Of a stretch of DNA of 64,000 nt, positions 38,701-46,420 are shown piece after piece (the first letter of the stretch is position 1; each line of letters begins with the position of its first letter). Position numbers and translations under genes: made by a program. The stretch lies in assembly GCF_964355755.1 (NCBI RefSeq), contig NC_092680.1:16595001-16659000 (forward strand). The letters are read 5' to 3'. The notes under the pieces were generated by a model, which ran no database searches, had not been told where the DNA came from, and saw nothing but the letters and a program-made list of their open reading frames with translations. Origin of the DNA: Antedon mediterranea. Lineage: Eukaryota; Echinodermata; Crinoidea; Comatulida; Antedonidae.

Positions 38701-41700
38701 CACTAACGCGTTGACGTATGATATTTAGGTCTAAATCTATTGTGTTAATTAGCTTATTCAGAACATGGTTCATTATATTGACTTAACTTGATTTGTTTTT
38801 CTTTTTTTGTTTTGCAGTGTCCTCTACAGTTTTGGTGGGAATTTTTGCAGCTTCGTTTACAGTTTTCATATTTCTTGTGGTTGGTTTCTATCATTACTGT
38901 CGACGTCGTAAACAGTCGCCATTTTCAAGCAACTCGAATCGGTCATATGTAACGAAGAGTTATTGCGCAAAGACAAGCAGACCCCCGAGCAGTCCTGAAA
39001 GTCTATCGTCTCCAGAGTTTCCTTCTGATTACGCTCCGTCAATGTCATCACTCCATCCGTCCCAGTCATTTTCGTCACAATCTATATCATCGCTTGAACG
39101 TAAACTAACTGTTAAAAATAGGACATTCTCTGGGAGTACAGGAAGCATGATTGATCCAACGACATTGAATAAAGATTGTTATTCGGAAGATGGCTTCGAA
39201 AGTAGTTGTGCCATTGAGGAAGCACCACCATCTCCGAGACTGATAGAGCCCGGTGCGCTAGGAGAGCTCGACTTCACCGTCGAATACAACTCGGCTAGGC
39301 AGACGTTCCTTGTGACTATACACAAAGCAAGTAATCTACCTAAGCGGGATCCATTGGCATCTGGTTGTACTTCAGATCCGTACGTCAAGCTGTATCTTCT
39401 ACCAGAAAAGAAGCATAAAGTAAAGACGAGGGTAATGAGAAAGACATCCGATCCCGTGTATGAAGAAACTTTCTCATTTTATAATCTGGAGTACTACCAG
39501 CTTCAAGGAATAACCCTGCATTTTGTGATCATGAGCTTCGATCGATTCTCGCGTGACCAACTTATTGGCGAGGTCGTTGTCTCCACGGCGAATGTAGACC
39601 TTGGCCAAGGTCCTGTCCACATGACAAAAGATATAACGCCTAGAAAACCAAGGGTAAGTAATATTTCTTCTGATTGATTTTTGTAATTTTGTTTGATCTT
39701 GCGTTAAATCTTTGCTATATTACATTGGCTGCAACTTTAATTTATTTAAATTACTAAGTTTTGATATTTGTTTTTTTCCGCTTACTTTTTTTTTGTTATT
39801 AGGTAATCTTTTTGTTGGAAAAAGATCACCTATTGTTATTTTACAAAATCGTTATTTTTCTTTTTCTTTGTTTATTTTGTGGTCCGATTATTTAAAAAAA
39901 TTTCAATTAATTGTAAATGTTCACAATATCTTATAACAACAACAGCTCGGCCACTGACTCGCTTCAATTCAAATGACGTCACCATATCAAACAAATTGAT
40001 AATTTCTCCTAATGTATATTTAATGTTTATAACTTTTTATTAAAGGTGTTGTATTGTAGAATATGAATCCATGTAGACATTCTGCATATCGGAAGTTTGA
40101 CGTCATCATGGCCATCTGAATTTAAAAAGTATTATTTTCATTCATCACATTCAAAAGAGGGCGCATCTCGCTTTGTGTATTCTTGCTTAGACAATTATTT
40201 TCTAAAATTGTTAACTTCATTTTCATTTTAATGACGAAATGTCAAAAATTGGAATGTATGATAGACCTGTATTCAGCAATTGGTAGACGACGGTAATAAA
40301 GCATAGAATTCCACTGAGACTGAAAGACAGTGAAAACACAAATTTGACTTCAACACGTTTACAACACAAACTACCGAGTGTAGTTTAGCTAGTAAACACC
40401 GACAATGTGCCTTACCTTTCCATTATTAATTTCATCAGAAAAATTCAAACATTGTTGGCCACATGTCAAGATGACTAAAAAAACTGTGTTAAAATTCCAC
40501 TAGAAATTTTACCTTTTCAATAAACTATAGTAGGAGCACGTGTTCCACTTCCAAATGTGGAACTTGTACCACACGCCATAATTCCGGAAGAACCACCCCA
40601 TTCCATTATTGATAAACTTGGTCTGTAAGTACTTCACCATGGTCAGTTGATCTTCCAGGTTGAGTTATAATAAAGCCTATTCACAATGCCTCACGTCGAT
40701 TATTATTATTATCACGAGGATAGCAAATTAATATAGGCCTGCAGATTGTAGGCCTAATGATGATGGTAACTTACTTTACCTGTCGGAGTGCCACCTACAG
40801 TTATTACTATAGGTGGCACTCCGACGGTGCATACCTCAGGCAGTATAACTTCCTTACATACAAAAAATTCCCTTCATAAAACAATTCTCCTCGAACAAAA
40901 AAAAAAACAATTGTTAATTGTGTCTCTTTGTACTGTGACACTGTGGCCTGTAATTAAAAATAAATATTTTGCGTGTATTATGAATGAAATCCTTCTTCCT
41001 AGTAAACTTCCAGATTATGTATTCATGAAAAAAGTTTGCCTATCGGATGTTGTGACGTCATCATCCGATCAGCTGAATAACAAACAATAGTTTTTAGATA
41101 TCTTTCATCAAAGTGTACATCGCGCGTCAATTTTGTTATATAAATATACATATTTATATAATATCTTTCTGCTGACAATTGAATATTGTCATCTTCATGT
41201 TTTATTGTGAAGACGTCATCATGCCAATACATAAGAATATAATGTGGATCCCGTAATTTTTAAGTGACGAATTAAAATCTGTTTTTTCAGACACTCCCGT
41301 TTCCATTCTTCATTACAACACTGAATTATTATCTTAAGTATGGTTATTAATATAACACATTTCAGTATTTACCTTTTGTGTAACATAAATATTACTGTTT
41401 TGCTATTTTTTGTGATGTTGTATTATTTGTTTTTAAATGATTTGTGTTATTGTTTCTCTTTCACATTGTAGAACTTTTCTTATAATATTTTTACTGATAT
41501 TTGAATGTTGCATATGTTGTAAAAGATACTAATTACATAATATGTTTTAATAACTGAACATAATAGAGCATTGATAGCTCATTTAATTAACAATTCTCTG
41601 CTGCAGTGCGTTCCTCGTAATTACAATTGCATCTATTAGATGCAAATTCGTTTTACTAACGACAGGTTGAAATAAAAGATTGTTGTTCTCGAGTCTATAA

Positions 41701-44012
41701 CCTGACCATTATGAACTTTCAATCGTAATATAATATGATAATCCACCCACTCATAAATTATATACAGCCCACACATTATTTTTTTCCTGTAAACCTAACA
41801 CTATCAAGATAGCAATCCTAGCCTAGTACACGATGTTGTTGATCAAAGGTTGAGAAAAAAACGTAATATTTTAGATTTGGAATTGTAAGAGAAAAGGGTT
41901 GGAATGTAGTATTCCTCAAATACCACTGGTACGCAACGCAAGGACGTAAGCGCAACGCACCGTGATTGATTTTAATCGTGGTTCCCATTTAGGACGCAAC
42001 GCAGACGTAAGCGCAACTGGCGTAATTTGACCATTCACGACGTGATGCATCATCCTAACTGTCGCTTGCGCTTTGTCATGTGAATTTCATTGTTACAAAT
42101 TACCCACGTGACTAACGTAGTAATTACATGCGTATTTCAGGAGTACATGTGCGTTAGTTGCTCTCATATCAAGCAACCAACATTAATAAAGGTAGAAAGC
42201 TATAAAACGGTCTGTTAAGCCGATTTTCCACTAGGCGAATTTGTTCGCGCGAATCGAAGGCGTCAGCTAATACGCATGCGTAGAGAAGGATTTGGAAGAT
42301 GTAAACATGAATACACATGCGTACAAGCTGGCGCGTTCGATTCGCGCGAACAAATTCGCCTAGTGGAAAATCTGCTTTACAAACTACCGCTAATTTATAC
42401 GAACTAGATTGAGAACGGAATGAATATTTTATTTTAGAATGATACTTTGAAATGAACACAATCACATTCGAATTTATCATGAATGTCAGGTTGATCTTAT
42501 TGAAACACAATATACAGTAAAAAGTACTGGACATTAAATGTACATTTTGTTCACCCTATCGTCAAGAGTCATTTTGATTGATTGAAAGATGTATTTTTGT
42601 AACTTATAAACTATTATTTTCACGTCACGTGTATATACCTGCAGTCTCTACAAAAACAGCGTCTACAATCCACCCGGTTTTACGCGTGTGAACACGTACT
42701 CAAATCATTAAGTATCAATCTATACATCGGCAGCAACAGCTGGAAATACTTGTTTACAGACAGTTTTGTTTCTTGTATTTATAACTTAATATGCAGTCGT
42801 ATTCCGCATGACTGTTTTCAACAGAAATTTGAATTAAGTAAATGAATAGTATGAAAAGGTCAAAGGTTTAAGAATTCGTTTTAATTAGTAATGCAACATG
42901 TAATGCAGCATAGTCTCATATTTGTGTAGTACACAAAATAAGACGATAGTTATAAAATCAAATGAAAATATCTTTTGTCCTAGCCATGTAATTTTGGCGT
43001 ATTATTAATATTTAACAACAGTTTCTTGTCTTGTAATTGACATTGAGGCGAAGCTTTTCTGGTTACAGGACGAGTTCTTTTCTCTTCCTGGAATTGCTGG
43101 TTAGAGCTGCATAAAATGAGTTCAATCAGGATAGAATTGATTTTGATGTTCTCTGTCTTGTTTTTTTTTTTTTTTAAGGTAGCGAAGAGTCAGGGTCGTG
43201 GTGAGCTACTAGTATCCCTAGGCTATCAACCGGCGCTCAATAAGCTAACTGTCGTCGTATTGAAGGCGAAAAATCTACCAAAGATGGATGTTACTGGGCT
43301 CTCTGGTACGTAGTCAATATTTTGCAAAATACTGACAGCCTTAAGATCTTAGGAACTTTCTGTATTTAAATGTTATATTTTGGTTATGAATAGTATGCGT
43401 CATTTTAAAGAATACCACTTAATAATATAATAAATATCATTGTAATCAGATAATTCAATTGGTTAAAGTTCAAGTTCAAATTTATTGTCAAATATATAGC
43501 AATTAAAATGTTTTCCCAAGGTTAAAAACACCATAAAAATAGTTACACGCAAATACATACAAAAAAACAATTCAATATTAAGATAGGTTAAAACAGTAAA
43601 AGATGAACTTGATAAATTGCACTATGATTTAGTTAAGATTTAAAAATACAGAAAACTTATCTTTTCAATTGCTTATTAAATATTCTAACTGCACATTTAT
43701 TTTTCAGATCCATACGTAAAGATGTATCTCATGTATGGAACACAACGACTTGCTAAGAAAAAAACACGATTAAAAAAGAGAACACTTAATCCGGTTTTCA
43801 ACGAATCTTTCATGTTCGATGTTCCGATAGATGGGCTTGAGAATATCCATTTAGAATTTCATGTGCTTGACCATGATCGAGTAACAAAAAATGAAATAAT
43901 TGGGCGACTTAACATCGGTAAAAATGCCAATGAACTGGAAGCTAAACACTGGGACGACATTGTTCAGAATCCACGACGTCAATTTGCGGAGTGGCACGCC
44001 CTTACAGCATGA
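14746..44012 (+). CDS. SYT4: Synaptotagmin-4/11-like vesicle protein, whole coding region in four exons
   Basis: Join 14746-14797 (predicted), 38818-39653, 43179-43305 and 43708-44012: 1,320 nt, 439 residues plus stop, all phases agree; vertebrate SYT4 is about 425 residues. Layout: short lumenal N-terminus, membrane segment ~22-45 followed by CRRRK, Ser/Pro-rich linker, C2A ~166-295, GRGELLVSL hinge, C2B ~300-439 ending in a WHALTA tail. Synaptotagmin-4/11 proteins sit on secretory vesicles and post-Golgi/dense-core carriers and tune exocytosis. The subfamily call rests on SFDRFSRD in C2A (Ser where SYT1 has a Ca2+-binding Asp), [21 protein letters not shown], and the PRRQ-x-A-x-WH ending. 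Exon 1 is inferred; the remainder is near certain. Intron 1 would be about 24 kb. The vertebrate SYT4/SYT11 split means it may be co-orthologous to both. Confidence 0.85.
15280..15331. promoter_or_regulatory. Three CAGGTG E-boxes in a short tandem repeat
   Basis: The motif TACTACAGGTGGACA occurs three times; CAGGTG at 15280-15285, 15308-15313 and 15326-15331. It sits ~480 bp into intron 1 of the Syt4/11 gene. CAGGTG is the core bound by Snail/Scratch and some bHLH factors. Function here is inference. Confidence 0.4.
15341..16690. other. Syt4/11 intron 1, nothing recognised
   Basis: AT-rich intronic DNA without supported coding, RNA or repeat features. Confidence 0.4.
16691..16830 (-). repeat. 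Microsatellite and probable LINE 3' tail (minus strand)
   Basis: (CTTC)n and (ATTC)n runs are followed by TTTATCTTTAATTCAGAATT and a unique stretch. A microsatellite next to such sequence is typical of the 3' end of CR1/L2-type LINEs read on the opposite strand. Confidence 0.4.
17419..17838. promoter_or_regulatory. Two RFX X-box-like sites in intron 1
   Basis: GTTACCATGGTAAT near 17419 and GTGTCCATGGTAAC near 17825 both fit the palindromic X-box pattern (GTNRCC, two bases, RGNAAC), the second very closely. RFX factors control neuronal and ciliary genes. The role here is not shown. Confidence 0.35.
18358..18623. mobile_element. MITE (CTCTGTCTACACTATCAAAC family), longer copy
   Basis: Starts TAAAGCTCTGTCTACACTAT and ends TAGTGTAGACAGAGCTTAA. 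The core contains repeated GATGTGCCCATATATGGAC and ATGATGTCATATCACTAC blocks, suggesting a partial internal duplication compared with 6789-6954. Confidence 0.8.
18624..19870. other. Syt4/11 intron 1, nothing recognised
   Basis: AT-rich; no supported feature. Confidence 0.4.
19871..20515 (+). mobile_element. 5'-truncated CR1/L2-type LINE (C-terminus of the polyprotein plus 3' end)
   Basis: An open frame to the TAA at 20168-20170 encodes a ~90-residue C-terminus containing [15 protein letters not shown] and [17 protein letters not shown]. The Y-x-T-R then S-G-P-x-L-W-N-x-L-P pattern is the hallmark of the extreme C-terminus of CR1/Rex/L2-like reverse-transcriptase proteins. A 3' region with a (TTTA)n tract near 20325-20360 follows, ending with AATAAATGTTACTTTGAATT, a LINE-style 3' terminus. 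No stop or frameshift in the surviving part. Confidence 0.8.
20516..22960. other. Syt4/11 intron 1, nothing recognised
   Basis: AT-rich unique-looking DNA with short poly-T tracts. No gene seen. Confidence 0.4.
22961..23035 (+). repeat. SINE 3' tail with (AAT)n
   Basis: GTATAAATGTGCGCTATACA followed by (ATA)n resembles the 3' end of the SINE at 34490-34805 (AAGCGCTATATCAA then ATT repeats). Only the tail remains. Confidence 0.5.
23375..23470 (-). repeat. Probable LINE 3' fragment, minus strand
   Basis: TTTATTCAAATTCAAACAAAC then AAGACAAGGAAATACC; the first part read in reverse is a TTTGAATTTGAATAAA tail, typical of CR1-like LINE 3' ends. Confidence 0.35.
23471..25077. other. Syt4/11 intron 1, nothing recognised
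   Basis: AT-rich; no feature supported. Confidence 0.4.
25078..25190 (+). repeat. Interspersed repeat with GGTCGGTC units
   Basis: CTACAGCTCACTATGTCGGA, TTGGTCGGTCGATAAACACT, AACTCAAATTTGA, then GCGACTGCAGCCATGT and ATGGCCTTGTT. Shares order and sequence with 28184-28305, and its first half with 11461-11520. The TE class is unknown. Confidence 0.65.
25191..25370. mobile_element. Partial MITE (CTCTGTCTACACT family)
   Basis: Left end TTAAAGCTCTGTCTATACAT and the GATGTGATGTGCC and CATATCACTACC blocks are present. The right terminus has decayed. It abuts the repeat at 25078-25190. Confidence 0.65.
25371..28183. other. Syt4/11 intron 1, mostly unrecognised
   Basis: AT-rich. Only a short hairpin at 27010-27046 stands out (stem CTAGATGGTACGC with its exact complement). 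No gene seen. Confidence 0.4.
28184..28305 (+). repeat. Interspersed repeat with expanded GGTCGGTC units
   Basis: CTACAGCCCACTATGTCGGT then about six units of TTGGTCGG/GGTCGGTC, followed by GATAAACACTAACTTGAGC and GCGACTGCAGCCATGT. It is the same family as 25078-25190, but with more copies of the 8-bp unit. Confidence 0.7.
28306..31195. other. Syt4/11 intron 1 with a SINE-like half copy near 30120-30225
   Basis: Mostly AT-rich and unrecognised. At 30127 GGTCCAATGTACACATGTGG begins a stretch like the body of the 9019 SINE and ends with its inverted end GTGCATTGGACC near 30208. Confidence 0.4.
31200..31866. repeat. (ATC/ATA)n trinucleotide microsatellite, ~665 bp
   Basis: Nearly uninterrupted ATC, ATA and ACC triplets, with higher-order blocks such as ATCATCATAACCATC recurring. 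Long open frames on both strands (poly-Ile/Thr and poly-Met) are artefacts of its composition. Confidence 0.97.
32570..32724. mobile_element. MITE (GCTTGGTTCC family)
   Basis: Termini GCTTGGTTCC and GGAACCAAGC are exact complements. Inner arms AGGACGCAACGCAAGGACGT and CTTACGTCCTTGTGTTATAG extend the inverted repeat. It also contains GCTTGTGATTGGTCAAATTA. Related copies at 41930-42080 and 44429-44565. Confidence 0.8.
32860..33362. mobile_element. TIR element (TATAACATCTAAATA family)
   Basis: Left TATAACATCTAAATAAATGC CTGTCATTT and right AAATGACAGG AATCTATTTAGATGTTATA are inverted repeats of ~30 bp. The interior holds CTAGGCCTAG palindromes and GTGGGTCACATGGCG. A related stretch lies at 36375-36480. 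No coding capacity. Confidence 0.7.
33363..33530. repeat. Large near-perfect palindrome
   Basis: The arm beginning ACAAATAATGAATGTTTTAT is matched by an exact 42-bp complement ending at about 33530. Imperfect pairing continues inward around TGGTGAATG / CATTCACCTCATGCC. Total span ~170 bp. A decayed single arm occurs at 35868-35915. Confidence 0.85.
33531..34489. other. Syt4/11 intron 1, nothing recognised
   Basis: AT-rich, no supported feature. Confidence 0.4.
34490..34805 (+). repeat. tRNA-derived SINE, near full length, with (ATT)n tail
   Basis: Head GGCGTGTGGCGCAGGG (A box) and GGTTCGAATCC (B box, 34539-34549), with no clean cloverleaf. The body has GCCTCTCTCCACCCAGGTGT, AATGGGAACCCGGTTAGACC and GGGCTGATTACTAGCTGCAT. 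The 3' end is AAGCGCTATATCAATCCAGG followed by (ATT)n. This is a full SINE layout: tRNA promoter, body, LINE-type tail. Confidence 0.85.
34806..38817. other. Syt4/11 intron 1, 3' part
   Basis: AT-rich. It holds fragments of the elements at 32860 and 33363 (about 35820-35915 and 36230-36480). Several unspliced open frames at 37136-37875 lack any domain or codon signal and are judged chance. The pyrimidine-rich tract and acceptor of the next exon end it. Confidence 0.45.
38818..39653 (+). CDS. SYT4: Syt4/11 exon: membrane segment, linker and C2A domain
   Basis: Acceptor TTTTGCAG ends at 38817 and donor GTAAGT starts at 39654. Encoded order: membrane segment ([20 protein letters not shown]), Cys and basic stop-transfer residues (YCRRRK), a ~115-residue Ser/Pro-rich linker, then C2A from [17 protein letters not shown]2A loop 1 keeps Asp in KRDPLAS and in SDPYVK. 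Loop 3 reads SFDRFSRDQ, so the first loop-3 Asp is Ser and the last is Gln. Confidence 0.93.
39974..41060. promoter_or_regulatory. Three perfect CRE palindromes in intron 2
   Basis: TGACGTCA at 39974-39981, 40098-40105 and 41053-41060. CREB/ATF factors bind this octamer, and mammalian SYT4 is known as an activity- and cAMP-induced gene. Whether these intronic sites act is inference. Confidence 0.3.
42218..42376. mobile_element. MITE with ~37-bp terminal inverted repeats
   Basis: GATTTTCCACTAGGCGAATT at 42222 continues to TGTTCGCGCGAATCGAA. It is matched exactly by TTCGATTCGCGCGAACA ending GCCTAGTGGAAAATC at 42372. Flanking TTA on both sides (42215-42217, 42377-42379 approx.) may be a 3-bp target duplication, as for PIF/Harbinger elements. 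Related copy at 12413-12547. Confidence 0.85.
43179..43305 (+). CDS. SYT4: Syt4/11 exon: C2A-C2B hinge and C2B start
   Basis: Acceptor is a long T-tract then AAG; donor GTACGT at 43306. It encodes [20 protein letters not shown] and then [20 protein letters not shown], matching the start of the C2B domain in SYT4/11. It leaves one base of the Asp codon of DPYVK. Confidence 0.92.
43306..43707. other. Syt4/11 intron 3 with a minus-strand LINE 3' fragment
   Basis: Around 43462-43560 it reads AAGTTCAAGTTCAAATTTAT then TTTTCCCAAGGTTAAAAACA. The reverse complement ends in a TTGAACTTGAACTT tail, typical of CR1-like LINEs. Confidence 0.45.
43708..44012 (+). CDS. SYT4: Syt4/11 last exon: rest of the C2B domain
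   Basis: Acceptor TTTTCAG ends at 43707; stop TGA at 44010-44012. It encodes [11 protein letters not shown], the polybasic strand [43 protein letters not shown] and the ending [13 protein letters not shown]. Loop 3 keeps two Asp residues (LDHDR). Confidence 0.95.
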
Positions 44013-44300
44013 ATAACAATCATTGGTTACATAAAAGTATGGCGTACTTAAAGCGTCAAATAAGCTTTCATTGTCAAGATCTGTTTATTGTACTGAGAAG
44101 GAATTCAGTTATACATTTATATATTACGTAACTTTGTCTTCATTATATGTTATATTGTACTTTGTATAATGTGTCATTATGACTGAAACATTTATAACCA
44201 TGGTATGTTAACAATAATGTTAAAGTCTAATCCCAATATCAAATAATCACTATATTATTGGAAATATTACATTTCATTTAATTGAATTGAATGTCATGAA

Positions 44301-44306
44301 AATAAA
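44301..44306 (+). terminator. Probable poly(A) signal of the Syt4/11 gene
   Basis: AATAAA about 290 bases after the stop codon in AT-rich 3' UTR sequence, followed by T-rich DNA. The first canonical signal after the gene. Confidence 0.55.
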
Positions 44307-44428
44307 TGTGCAAATTAATACAATCTCTTTTAGAAGTAACTGAATTTTTCTAAAAATGCTTTGTTAATTATTGAATGTTGTTTTCGTTATTTATAAAGTG
44401 TTCTACGGCAACCATGCCATGTGTCCAA

Positions 44429-44565
44429 CGGTTCCTTCTAGGACGCAAGCGCAACAGAAGCGAGTTGACCAAAAACGACAAAATTCAGATGATACATCGC
44501 TTGTGATTGGTCGAATTAATTGCGTTGCGCGTATTACTTCATTGCGTTGTATAGTGAGAACCAAG
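44429..44565. mobile_element. MITE (GCTTGGTTCC family), diverged
   Basis: GGTTCCTTCTAGGACGCAAG at the left and GTATAGTGAGAACCAAGC at the right, with the shared core CGCTTGTGATTGGTCGAATT. Confidence 0.7.
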
Positions 44566-44654
44566 CATAAGAAGCGTGTGTAGAAAATAAGTGGGGCCTC
44601 CTACGCGGCGCTATACAATCTTTGCTCCTACATGCATGGAATGATTGTTCTTTT

Positions 44655-45265
44655 TCACGCTGCTGCTCTAGCCCGCTACGTCCCATTAGGACTACTCAAT
44701 CAGAAGCTAAAGCAAGCAGCAGCTATAGTTCTAAGGACAGACAGTTTTGTGAAAATGGAAATTCCACTATAATTTATTGATTCCAGCTGCTACAGTTGTA
44801 GACCCAAAAAACGTCTGGGAAAGAGTCTATTAGGACATTTCATGCTAAAATTACAAATCCCTAAGCATTTCTGGTATATTCACTGTCAGATATTCATTGA
44901 ATTATTATCGAAACAGTCCATTAAAGTTTGTGTTTGTAATAGGATACTTCACAATTGAAATATCTAGGGTGATGAAGTGACCCCCAGATTTGACCGTAGC
45001 AATAAAATTAACTAAAGTGACAGAAATTGAGTATTCACTTCTGTAACAAAAAAATAATATTTATTCACATATAAAAAAAAGAAAAGAAACCCAAAAACCA
45101 TTGTCTGACAGACAATTTAAGTATTTGTTGCTTTAAATTACATTTTTTTCAGGTAAAATAACTATTATGTGACAATAAAATGACACATTCAAAAACATTT
45201 GAAATAAAAAATATTTTTCAATAAGCGAGCAGCGTTTTTTGTAAGAAATATTTCTTGTTTACATT
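44655..45265 (+). repeat. ~0.6-kb inverted repeat, left copy
   Basis: Starts TTTTCACGCTGCTGCTCTAG and ends AGCGAGCAGCGTTTTTTGTA. The whole stretch recurs as reverse complement at 55655-56230, with high identity and small indels. Its own ends (CACGCTGCTGCT and AGCGAGCAGCG) form a short imperfect TIR, so it may be a MITE-like unit by itself. Confidence 0.85.
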
Positions 45266-45286
45266 AAACAATGTGAATGTGTAGCA

Positions 45287-45601
45287 CCAAGCTACACGTA
45301 CCTCCTGCACTTCGCTCAAATTTACCGCAGTCATATTTTGGATAGCGCCCTTAATATTTCGTTACCATGCGAAACAGATTTTTACTGGCTTACGAAAAAC
45401 GAATAATTGTGCGTGACGTATCCGTTTTCGTTATCGTATTCGTAAGATTGCGAAACCTCCCTAATGACAATATTTTGACGCGTGAAAGGGACGTTTTTTT
45501 AAACCCTTTTCTATTGTCACCGATAATTTAGATATACAATTAATTATCTAACCATAATCAATACTTTTGCAAGGTACCTATAAAGTGATCATACATATCA
45601 C
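45287..45601 (+). mobile_element. Truncated GGGAGGTTTCGCAA element plus duplicated flank
   Basis: Contains the right half of the TIR element (terminus AACCTCCC ending at 45461) and then ~140 bp of flank that is also present, apparently identical, at 50409-50548. It keeps the uninterrupted CATATTTTGGATAGCGCCC, the empty version of the foldback insertion site. The left half of the element is absent. Confidence 0.8.
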
Positions 45602-46340
45602 CTGACTTTTGTCATCCGAACCACCGCTTCTTTTTTTCTGATCAATGTATATATTTCAAGGAAAAAACAAGACGTGTTTTTAAAAGCAGTATAATGAAAG
45701 TTGTTGAATTATTTTAGGCCTATACCATCGATGTACTGTATATAAATATCTTATTATACGCCTATTCCCATTGTATTTATTGAATGACCAATATACTGTG
45801 ATAACTATACCGAAACAAATCAAATGTTGTTATAATTGATTTAATACATTTTAGTCAAGACATTAATACCAGAGTCATTTTGTACATGGCTCCTATAAAG
45901 TGCGCCGCCTATGGCAAAGACGTGTTTATAATAGACGTTGGTGGCGTTATTGATACTCTGACTGAGACATTTCAAATTTGAATTATTGTCTCAGGATGAA
46001 TGATAAATGAGGGTTCTAAAATTTCCATTAATGTTTGTTAAAACATGTCAAATTTGTTTTAACTATGATGAAAAAACAGTCGCAAAGACTTCTTTTTTAG
46101 CACTTTTTCGCGGGTAGGCCTATGTGTTCAGGAGCAGTGTTCATGGCTTGTTTTTAATACACTTGGCTAATTACTGTAATGTAAATAATATATGAAATAA
46201 ATGTTTATGTTTGCTATGAATTAATTGTGTTTTATTGAGTCTCTTTAATGACATTTATAAGGCATAGGTGTGTATAATTAATCAATCCTGATCTCGTCTT
46301 TGAAAAAAGAGAAACTGTTGTTTGCACCCTCCTTGTATTT
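45602..46340. other. Intergenic, nothing recognised
   Basis: AT-rich DNA without supported features. Confidence 0.35.
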
Positions 46341-46344
46341 TGTG

Positions 46345-46359
46345 TGCTAACAGAGCCAC

Positions 46360-46409
<50 letters not shown>

Positions 46410-46420
46410 TCTGTGTGCTA
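46345..46420. repeat. (AT)n microsatellite inside a CAGAGCCA palindrome
   Basis: TGTGTGCTAACAGAGCCACC, then (AT)n, then ATGGCTCTGTGTGCTAATCC. CAGAGCCA and TGGCTCTG pair across the AT tract. TGTGTGCTAA is repeated in direct orientation on both sides. Confidence 0.8.

Larger units (their letters stand above)
39654..43178. other. Syt4/11 intron 2
   Basis: A 3.5-kb intron. It holds three perfect TGACGTCA sites (39974-39981, 40098-40105, 41053-41060), a 16-bp-stem hairpin (40782-40825), two GCTTGGTTCC-type MITE pieces (41930-42080) and an intact MITE (42218-42376). The rest is AT-rich and unrecognised. Confidence 0.55.
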
